NCBI GenBank assembly: GCA_946645735.1
Contig: CAMPCK010000010.1
Span: 1-10,944, forward strand
From: an uncultured Clostridia bacterium
GTDB taxonomy: Bacteria > Bacillota_A > Clostridia > Peptostreptococcales > Anaerovoracaceae
Reading direction: 5' to 3'
Length of the DNA: 10,944 nucleotides
A model generated the notes under the pieces. The model worked only from the letters and a program-made list of their open reading frames with translations, did no database searches and was not told where the DNA came from. The translations under genes and the position numbers were made by a program. Below are positions 5,842 to 10,944 of this stretch, piece by piece; position 1 is the stretch's first letter; the number at the start of each line of letters is the position of its first letter.

Positions 5842-7483
5842 TTATGTTTTCCACGATAAGCTGTAATCTTTTTTGTCCCTGCCACACTTGTGTTTCAAGG
5901 CTTCCGGCAACTCTGTGCTTTCTGAAACCGTTTAAGCACTTCTCATACTCGCCCGCTCTGTTGAAGAGCACGCAGTTGAGGAATCTTCTGGATTCACCTC
6001 TTATGGAAAACCTTACATGCTGACCTTCATCACCCATATATCTCACATCGGAAATATATGCATCCTTCATAAGAAATACGGGCTTGGGATTGCCGTTTCC
6101 GAAGGGTGCAAGCTTCTCTATCTGATCAGCAAGGTCCATGGTAGCCTCGTCCGCGCTTATCTCCATCTCCCAGGGGTACTTCCTTACAAAGAGATCCGGA
6201 TGCTCTTCTCTTAAAATGCGGGTATCCTTTATGAGGCCTTCCTTTAAAAGAGGAAAATCCTCTTCCCTCATGGTAAAGCCGCAGGCGCCGCTGTGTCCTC
6301 CGAATTTCACGAAAAGGTCCTCATATTTTTTGAGAAGATCATAGAGGCTGACTCCTTCTATGCTTCTTCCGGTTCCCTTGAGATATCCCTCTTCACCCAT
6401 GGTAGGCATGCAAATAACTGACGGGCGATAGAAGTTATCCTTAATCTTTCCGGCTACGATTCCCGCTATTCCCTCGTGGGCATCGTCGCAGCGTATGAGC
6501 ATGAAGTCATCCTTGGAAGCCAGTTCCAGGCACTTCTTGTAGGTTTCGTTCTGAAGTCTCTTTCTTTCCCTGTTCTTCTTGATGAGGTCGCTTACAAGAG
6601 ATTCGAGTTCGGGATCCGTCTCGTCTGCCAGCATGAGTTTAACCGCCTGGGAAGCATCCTCTATCCTTCCCGACGCATTGAGATGAGGAACAATAACAAA
6701 TCCTATGTTATCAGATGTAATGTGTCCTTCGTTAAGGCCTGCTTCTCTTATTAGCTTCCTGAGTCCCGGGCGGTTTGAGCAGTTGATGGCTCTCAGTCCG
6801 TACTTAACAAGAGTCCTGTTCTCATCCACAAGAGGCATGATATCTCCTATGGTTCCTATGGCCACAAGGTCCAGCACTTCTGATAAGACTCTCTTGGGAA
6901 GGTTTGCCTTTCTCTGAAGGACCTGTGCAAGCTTAAAGGCCACACCGCAGCCGCAGAGTTCCTTGAAGGGATACTCGCTTCCAGGTTTTTTGGGGTTTAT
7001 TAAGAGGCATTCCGCCATTCTGTCGGTAATGGTGTGATGGTCTGTCACCAGGATCTTAAGTCCCAGTTCCTCGGCGTAAGCAGCTTCGTCCTTTGATACG
7101 CTTCCGCAGTCAACGGTGATTATGAAGTCAAATCCTCTGTCTGAAATTGTCTTTATTGCGTCCTTATTAAGTCCGTATCCTTCTTCAAACCTTGAAGGGA
7201 TGTAGTAGTCCAGGTCTTCCGGCCTGTCCTCCATAAGATATCCCAGAACCGTCATCATAAGGGAGGTGGCGGTGATGCCGTCTGCATCATAATCTCCATA
7301 GATCATGATGCGGGATCCCTTACTGATCTCATTCAATATAAGATCCGCACCCGCTTCCATATCGGGAAGCAGGAGCGGATCATAGGTTTTTCTGGGATTA
7401 GGGGATAAAAACTCTTCCATCTCACTTTCTGAGCAGATTCCCCTGTTCTTTAATAAGGATCTGATTAAATAATTTATCTCCAT
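5834..7483 (-). CDS. recJ: Single-stranded-DNA-specific exonuclease RecJ
   Basis: A 549-residue 5'-to-3' single-strand DNA exonuclease of the DHH superfamily, used in recombination and mismatch or base excision repair. DHH-domain motifs are intact: YGDYDADGI (62-70), VDCG (124-127), TDHH (147-150), GTIGDIMPL (210-218) and the NASGRIEDA block (269-277). The DHHA1 domain has the GGHSGACGF motif (395-403; the usual form is GGHAAAAG-like). A C-terminal OB-like domain follows (about 440-549). The length is close to E. coli RecJ (577). The start ATG 7483 lies 15 bases after the M23 gene stop and has no ribosome site; a TATAAT sits seven bases upstream (see separate entry). The N-terminus YLIRSLLKNRGI is as expected for the family, so I keep this start. 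It is the last gene of the ftsEX cluster. Confidence 0.95.
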   Translation of the reverse strand: MEINYLIRSLLKNRGICSESEMEEFLSPNPRKTYDPLLLPDMEAGADLILNEISKGSRIMIYGDYDADGITATSLMMTVLGYLMEDRPEDLDYYIPSRFEEGYGLNKDAIKTISDRGFDFIITVDCGSVSKDEAAYAEELGLKILVTDHHTITDRMAECLLINPKKPGSEYPFKELCGCGVAFKLAQVLQRKANLPKRVLSEVLDLVAIGTIGDIMPLVDENRTLVKYGLRAINCSNRPGLRKLIREAGLNEGHITSDNIGFVIVPHLNASGRIEDASQAVKLMLADETDPELESLVSDLIKKNRERKRLQNETYKKCLELASKDDFMLIRCDDAHEGIAGIVAGKIKDNFYRPSVICMPTMGEEGYLKGTGRSIEGVSLYDLLKKYEDLFVKFGGHSGACGFTMREEDFPLLKEGLIKDTRILREEHPDLFVRKYPWEMEISADEATMDLADQIEKLAPFGNGNPKPVFLMKDAYISDVRYMGDEGQHVRFSIRGESRRFLNCVLFNRAGEYEKCLNGFRKHRVAGSLETQVWQGQKRLQLIVENIID

Positions 7484-7490
7484 TTTATCA

Positions 7491-7496
7491 ATTATA
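7491..7496 (-). promoter_or_regulatory. -10-like TATAAT directly before recJ
   Basis: TATAAT on the minus strand (7496-7491) is followed by TGATAAA and then the recJ ATG. Expected transcription would begin at 7484-7483, at the start codon itself. The region 17 bases further upstream (CCCATG) does not resemble a -35 box, so this may be a chance AT-rich match in the 15-base gap. Confidence 0.35.
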
Positions 7497-7498
7497 CA

Positions 7499-8692
7499 TC
7501 AGCTGAAATATCCCATGGGATTTACATACTGTCCATTAATACGCACCTCGAAGTGGCAGTGGTTTCCGGTGGAGTTTCCTGTGCTTCCAACGCGGGCTAT
7601 AACCTGTCCTCTGGTTACTTCCTGACCTGCAGATACAAGTCTGGATGAACAGTGTCCGTAAAGTGTAACTATTCCTGAACCGTGATCGATCATTACGCAG
7701 TTACCGTATCCGCCGTACCAGCTGGACATGATTACCTTGCCCGATGCTGCGGCTACGATATTGGCGCCGTATGATGCTCCGATGTCGGTTCCGGTGTGCA
7801 TTCTCCAGGTCCTGTAGATAGGATGGAGTCTTGAACCGAAGGAAGAAGTGATATATGTTGATGAAGGAACAGGCCATAAGAAGGTTCCGCCTTCATATAC
7901 TCTCTGCGAATCCTGCAGTTTCTTGATCTGGGAAATAAGAGCATCAGCATCTCTCTTAAGTTCAGCATCCTTGGCTTCAAGAGTCTTCTTCTTCTGATCA
8001 AGCTTTGACTTTTCTGCCTTAAGTTCAGCCTTCTGGCCGTCAAGCTCCTCGATCTGAACCTTTAACTGAGCCTGAATATCCACAAGCTGCTGCTTCTCTA
8101 CTTCCAGCTGCTTCTCCTGCTCTTCCAGTTTTTTGTGTTCCTCTTCAAGGATCTTCAGGATCTCAACGTCGTTTTCATAGATTTTCTGGATCATTTCAAC
8201 GTTGGAAACGAATTCAGATATGCTGTTGGATCCCATAAGAACATCTACAAATCCAATTGATCCGTTCTTGTACATGACTACAAGTCTCTGGTCAAGTCCT
8301 TCTTCTCTCTCCTGGATCTCTTCCTTCTTTTTCTGGATTTCTTCCTGTTTTTTCTTTATGTCTTCCTTTTTCTTGGCGATCTTGTTCTCAGTATTCTTTA
8401 TTTCCTGAGTCTTCTGGGAGATCTTGGCATTGAGGTCATCTACCTTGGCCTGAAGGGTCTTTACCTCTTCAGCTACTTCTGCAAGGCTGTTCTGAACTTC
8501 CTCGCGCTGTTCCTTGATATCTTCAACCTCATTCTGTTTCTGATCTATCTGGCTCTGTGTATCATCATCCGCATAAGCAGCTGACGTTCCCAGTCCTGTC
8601 CTGTAGTCGAGGGCCGGAAATGCCACAAAGGTTACCGCCAGTGTAAAAGCAAGAAATACAGATATTAACTTGTAGGATTTGGTTTTTTTCAT
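7499..8692 (-). CDS. Secreted coiled-coil M23 peptidase, probable FtsEX-activated murein hydrolase
   Basis: A 397-residue exported protein. Residues 1-28 contain a basic start and a hydrophobic core (LISVFLAFTLAVTFVAF), with a likely cleavage after AYA (about 39-41). A long Glu/Lys/Gln coiled coil (about 45-265) is broken by the segment QRLVVMYKNGSIGFVDVLMG (about 135-154), a feature of EnvC/CwlO/PcsB-type division hydrolases. The C-terminal M23 (LytM) domain (about 272-397) keeps the zinc and catalytic residues: H299 and D303 in MHTGTDIG, H347 in YGHCSS, and H378/H380 in HCHFEV. It should cut peptidoglycan cross-bridges or stem peptides outside the cell. ftsX ends 18 bases upstream, which suggests FtsX holds this coiled coil. 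ATG 8692 is chosen over the adjacent GTG 8695; AAGGG lies about eight bases upstream. Confidence 0.93.
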   Translation of the reverse strand: MKKTKSYKLISVFLAFTLAVTFVAFPALDYRTGLGTSAAYADDDTQSQIDQKQNEVEDIKEQREEVQNSLAEVAEEVKTLQAKVDDLNAKISQKTQEIKNTENKIAKKKEDIKKKQEEIQKKKEEIQEREEGLDQRLVVMYKNGSIGFVDVLMGSNSISEFVSNVEMIQKIYENDVEILKILEEEHKKLEEQEKQLEVEKQQLVDIQAQLKVQIEELDGQKAELKAEKSKLDQKKKTLEAKDAELKRDADALISQIKKLQDSQRVYEGGTFLWPVPSSTYITSSFGSRLHPIYRTWRMHTGTDIGASYGANIVAAASGKVIMSSWYGGYGNCVMIDHGSGIVTLYGHCSSRLVSAGQEVTRGQVIARVGSTGNSTGNHCHFEVRINGQYVNPMGYFS

Positions 8693-8710
8693 CACTTTTC
8701 CCTTTTGATT

Positions 8711-9604
8711 TTATGCCTTTAAGTACTTTCTCATGGAAGCTATGCTGCCCCATGCTCCGATGGAACATCCGAGAGCAACAAAGATTATTGTCAGATTTAC
8801 AGTCATGTACTGAACTGAAATCAGCGGGCTGGATACGATGGCGAATACCTGCTCTCCCACCGTTTCAACGATCTTGCTGTAGATAAAGGCTATGGCTCCT
8901 GAAGAAATGAGAGCCGCTATGAGGCCTATAATGATGCCCTCCACCATGAAGGGGCCTCGTATGAACCAGTTGTTGGCTCCCACGTATCTCATGATGTATA
9001 TCTCGTCAGCTCTTGCCATAACCGTGAGCTTGATGGTATTGGATACCACGACTACGGATACGACTACAAGGAAGGCCATGATCACCATGCCTGCGATCTG
9101 CAGGAAATGAGTTATCTTGGTGAGCTTGTCAACGGTTTCCTTATAGTACTGAACGTCTTCTATAATATCAAAGGATCCTGCATAGGACGCAACTTCCGAA
9201 GCATTGTCCAGGGAACCTACGCTTATCATTATGGAAGCGGGAAGCGGGTTCTGTCCCAGGGAATCCAGAAGATATCCGGACTCTCCCCAGCGCTCCTTCA
9301 TGATCCTTAAGGCATCCTCTTTTGATCTGTATTCAACAGATTCAACGCCTTCCTTGGCCTGAATGCTCGTCATGACTTCCTGCACCTGTGCTTCAGTTGC
9401 ATCGTCAACCAGGAAGACTTCTACCTGGTCGTAGTCCTGTTTAACGATCTCAGTAAAGAGATTGATGTTTACGATGATTATGAATACTAGGCCGAGTATC
9501 AGAAGCATGGCCAGGATGGAAAAGATGGAGGCAACGCTCATTCCGCGGTTTCTGAAGATCTGAACAAATGCCTGCTTGATATTATAAAACAAACTTCTTA
9601 TCAT
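8711..9604 (-). CDS. ftsX: Cell-division ABC transporter permease-like protein FtsX
   Basis: A 297-residue membrane protein that, with FtsE, couples ATP hydrolysis to activation of extracellular peptidoglycan hydrolases at division. There are four membrane segments at about 25-47, 168-190, 218-243 and 268-288. The extracellular domain between TM1 and TM2 (about 50-165) is the part that in other bacteria contacts coiled-coil hydrolases or activators. Typical FtsX features are the N-terminal NIKQAFVQIFRNRGMS and the cytoplasmic-loop segment MARADEIYIMRYVGANNWFIRGPF (about 196-219). ATG 9604 overlaps the ftsE stop in an ATGA junction, with GGAGGTGAT upstream, so the two are translationally coupled. 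The M23 hydrolase gene follows 18 bases later. The protein is intact and of normal length. Confidence 0.96.
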   Translation of the reverse strand: MIRSLFYNIKQAFVQIFRNRGMSVASIFSILAMLLILGLVFIIIVNINLFTEIVKQDYDQVEVFLVDDATEAQVQEVMTSIQAKEGVESVEYRSKEDALRIMKERWGESGYLLDSLGQNPLPASIMISVGSLDNASEVASYAGSFDIIEDVQYYKETVDKLTKITHFLQIAGMVIMAFLVVVSVVVVSNTIKLTVMARADEIYIMRYVGANNWFIRGPFMVEGIIIGLIAALISSGAIAFIYSKIVETVGEQVFAIVSSPLISVQYMTVNLTIIFVALGCSIGAWGSIASMRKYLKA

Positions 9605-10296
9605 TCTTCATCACCTCCCATGGGTCCGAAATAATCCTCGCTGCTGTCGTGGATAACGCGTCCGTGGTCAAGTGCGATTATTCTTCTGTCCATCTTGTTT
9701 ACGATTTCCTTTGCATGGGTAACCATGAGGACAGTGGTTCCTCTCATATTGATCTGGTCCAGAAGATCCATGATTCCCCAAGCTGTCATGGGGTCAAGAT
9801 TTCCCGTAGGCTCATCGGCGATGAGGACCTGAGGGTTGTTTACGATAGCTCTTGCTATGGCTATTCTCTGCTGTTCTCCGCCTGCAAGTTCATGAGGATA
9901 CTTGTCGGCCTTGTCTGAGATTCCCACAAGGCTCAGTACCTGAGGAACCTGCTTTCTTATCTGAGCCTGAGGCTTATGGAGAACTTCCATGGCAAAGGCT
10001 ACGTTTTCATAGGCCGTCTTCTTGGGAAGAAGCTTGAAATCCTGGAATACGGTTCCTATCTTTCTCCTGTATTTGGGGATCATTCTGTTGGAGAGCTTGT
10101 TTACGTGATAGTCTCCTACGTGGATCTGTCCCTTGTCAGGCGTAATGTCCTTAAGCATGAGCTTGATGAATGTGGACTTTCCTGCACCGGAGGGCCCTAC
10201 TATAAAGACGAATTCGCCCTTATCTATTTTGACTGTTACATCGTCCAGTCCTACGCCCGGACGATACAGTTTGCTGACATGGTCAAAAGTTATCAA
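9601..10296 (-). CDS. ftsE: Cell-division ATP-binding protein FtsE
   Basis: A 231-residue ABC ATPase that pairs with FtsX at the division site. Motifs are Walker A GPSGAGKST (34-42), Q-loop Q85 in VFQDF, signature LAGGEQQR (137-144), Walker B VLIADEPTGNLD (157-168) and H-loop H194. The signature has alanine where FtsE normally has serine (LSGGEQQR). I chose TTG 10296-10294 as the start: AGGAGG (10309-10304) sits seven bases upstream, and the product then begins MITFDHVSKLYRPG, the usual FtsE N-terminus. The ATG at 10317 would add MSTGGLT, but it has no ribosome site, and those codons contain the TTG's own site. ftsE overlaps ftsX by ATGA. A TATAAT promoter lies just upstream. Confidence 0.96.
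   Translation of the reverse strand: MITFDHVSKLYRPGVGLDDVTVKIDKGEFVFIVGPSGAGKSTFIKLMLKDITPDKGQIHVGDYHVNKLSNRMIPKYRRKIGTVFQDFKLLPKKTAYENVAFAMEVLHKPQAQIRKQVPQVLSLVGISDKADKYPHELAGGEQQRIAIARAIVNNPQVLIADEPTGNLDPMTAWGIMDLLDQINMRGTTVLMVTHAKEIVNKMDRRIIALDHGRVIHDSSEDYFGPMGGDEE
9610..9618 (-). promoter_or_regulatory. Near-perfect ribosome binding site of ftsX within ftsE
   Basis: GGAGGTGAT (9618-9610) on the minus strand is a nine-base match to the 16S anti-SD complement. It lies in the codons for the FtsE tail (GGDEE), five bases before the ftsX ATG. It supports efficient coupled translation of FtsX with FtsE. Confidence 0.85.
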
Positions 10297-10303
10297 TGTT
10301 AAA

Positions 10304-10309
10304 CCTCCT
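10304..10309 (-). promoter_or_regulatory. Ribosome binding site fixing the TTG start of ftsE
   Basis: AGGAGG on the minus strand lies seven bases before TTG 10296. It falls inside the coding frame of the alternative ATG 10317 and so argues that the ATG is not the main start. Confidence 0.85.
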
Positions 10310-10328
10310 GTAGACATACTACAAGCAC

Positions 10329-10357
10329 ATTATACAACATTTAGTAGCAAATTGAAA
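10329..10357 (-). promoter_or_regulatory. Probable ftsEX operon promoter
   Basis: TATAAT (10334-10329) on the minus strand is preceded by TTTCAA (10357-10352) with a 17-base spacer. The -10 is perfect, the -35 only three of six. Predicted transcription begins near 10322, about 26 bases before TTG 10296, and keeps the AGGAGG site in the leader. The rest of the 153-base gap (10297-10449) is AT-rich, with no gene seen. Confidence 0.6.
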
Positions 10358-10428
10358 TATCAAAATATAATATTCACTAAAATTACATAATTATAAAAAA
10401 TCATGTCATCACATATAGTACGCGCCGG

Positions 10429-10447
10429 TCCGGATTTTTTCTCCGGA
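10429..10447. repeat. Inverted repeat TCCGGA-7-TCCGGA after the P-loop gene
   Basis: TCCGGA occurs at 10429-10434 and 10442-10447. The word is self-complementary, so the two copies can form a 6-bp stem with a 7-base loop. It lies three bases past the stop of the minus-strand P-loop gene. On that strand the hairpin is followed by CCGGCGCG rather than a T run, so it is at best an atypical terminator; a regulator-binding site is the alternative. Confidence 0.4.
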
Positions 10448-10449
10448 AT

Positions 10450-10920
10450 TTATGACATAATACTTCTGATGTGATCTCCCAGAGCTTCAATGCCCTTGAG
10501 TTCCATGACTGAAGGCAGTTTCTCGCAGTTGTACTCAGCTCTGGCTATTATTTCCCTCGGGATCTCCTCCTGGGAAAATCCAGGCATGAATCCGAGATAC
10601 CTCTTCATCTCTCTCCTGTTCACTCCCCTATTATCCCTGTTAAGGATCCAGAGGACTTCCCTCTTCATCTCCCGGAGCTCACCGATATTAGCTGCTCCCT
10701 CAATGAGAAGGGACGGAAGAGGATCGATGACAGCCACAATGATGTCCATTTCGTCCATGCATTCCGGGTCGTCAAAAACCGCATATTTTTCAGGGCTTGA
10801 AACGAAGAAGCGGTGCCTGTCCTTATCGTTGAGATAATGATCGAGCCACCCGGACACGAAGGTTGCGCCTGCGCCGGGGCATATGCCCTTTACCCCGATA
10901 TTCACCTTCATTTTGTCCAA
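10450..10920 (-). CDS. Small degenerate MinD/ParA-like P-loop protein, unrecognised
   Basis: About 156 residues from TTG 10920, which has AGGAGG (10934-10929) eight bases upstream; the frame also contains ATG at 10944 and at 10911. The N-terminus MKVNIGVKGICPGAGATFVSG resembles the first strand and P-loop of ParA/MinD/CpaE ATPases. However, the loop reads GICPGAGAT, without the two lysines of the deviant Walker A motif (KGG-x-GKT). A second-strand-like DIIVAVIDPLPS and the segment LWILNRDNRGV resemble later MinD-family strands. The end PREIIARAEYNCEKLPSV resembles the MinD-family 'D...A...G.P' region. It is much shorter than MinD (about 260). I infer a non-hydrolysing or nucleotide-independent relative; its partner is unknown. 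The gene upstream lies outside the window. The fold call is moderate, the function is unknown. Confidence 0.65.
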   Translation of the reverse strand: MDKMKVNIGVKGICPGAGATFVSGWLDHYLNDKDRHRFFVSSPEKYAVFDDPECMDEMDIIVAVIDPLPSLLIEGAANIGELREMKREVLWILNRDNRGVNRREMKRYLGFMPGFSQEEIPREIIARAEYNCEKLPSVMELKGIEALGDHIRSIMS

Positions 10921-10928
10921 TAAAATAC

Positions 10929-10934
10929 CCTCCT
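10929..10934 (-). promoter_or_regulatory. Ribosome binding site fixing the TTG start of the P-loop gene
   Basis: AGGAGG on the minus strand is eight bases before TTG 10920. The ATG at 10944 lies upstream of this site, and the ATG at 10911 is 17 bases away, so TTG is the best-spaced start. Confidence 0.7.
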
Positions 10935-10944
10935 GTAACCTCAT

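Noticed and set aside
6248..6264. Hairpin AAGAGGA-AAA-TCCTCTT inside recJ
   Set aside because: There is no T run on either side and it lies mid-gene in an intact frame; most likely chance.
7900..8560. Repetitive Glu/Lys/Gln-rich sequence in the M23 gene as a possible DNA repeat array
   Set aside because: It is explained by coiled-coil heptads in the protein; no exact repeat unit is conserved at the DNA level.

Overview
The window reads as chromosomal core sequence from a low-to-mid GC Gram-positive anaerobe of class Clostridia, most likely Lachnospiraceae. The evidence is strong AGGAGG-type ribosome sites, frequent TTG starts, TATAAT promoters, an ftsEX-M23 hydrolase cluster, a YerC regulator and a bacterial acyl-ACP thioesterase. 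The family assignment is inference from gene content and style, not a database match. I see no mobile element, CRISPR array, prophage or rRNA.

Layout from left to right. Positions 1-1023 (minus) hold most of an SPFH-domain protein that runs off the left edge. A divergent intergenic region (1024-1174) separates it from a plus-strand maf-mscL pair (1175-2174). mscL converges on, and overlaps by 11 bases, a minus-strand pair: acyl-ACP thioesterase and exonuclease III (2164-3611). A tRNA-Pro(CGG) with its own promoter and terminator (3634-3782) is the only other plus-strand unit. Everything from 3781 to the right edge is on the minus strand.

Read in its own direction, the minus-strand block is: a degenerate MinD/ParA-like P-loop protein (10920-10450); then ftsE, ftsX, an M23 peptidase with a coiled coil, and recJ (10296-5834); then a tight operon of yerC, Sfp-type phosphopantetheinyl transferase, recX and a LOG-family nucleotide phosphoribohydrolase (5761-3781). 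The second operon has its own promoter, whose -35 box overlaps the recJ stop codon.

Functional logic. FtsE and FtsX form the ATP-driven membrane complex that normally activates a periplasmic or extracellular coiled-coil murein hydrolase during division. The gene 18 bases downstream of ftsX encodes such a protein, with a complete M23 zinc site. RecJ, RecX and exonuclease III are DNA repair functions. The other genes are housekeeping: nucleotide sanitation (Maf), osmotic protection (MscL), fatty-acid release (thioesterase), carrier-protein activation (PPTase) and nucleotide salvage (LOG).

I did not find a clearly new multi-gene system. The most interesting signals are small-scale. The convergent mscL and thioesterase genes each appear to carry the other's terminator inside their coding sequence. 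maf and recJ lack a ribosome site but have TATAAT placed exactly where a leaderless mRNA would be made. Several genes are best explained by TTG starts set by strong ribosome sites. The gene at the right edge has lost the Walker A lysines.
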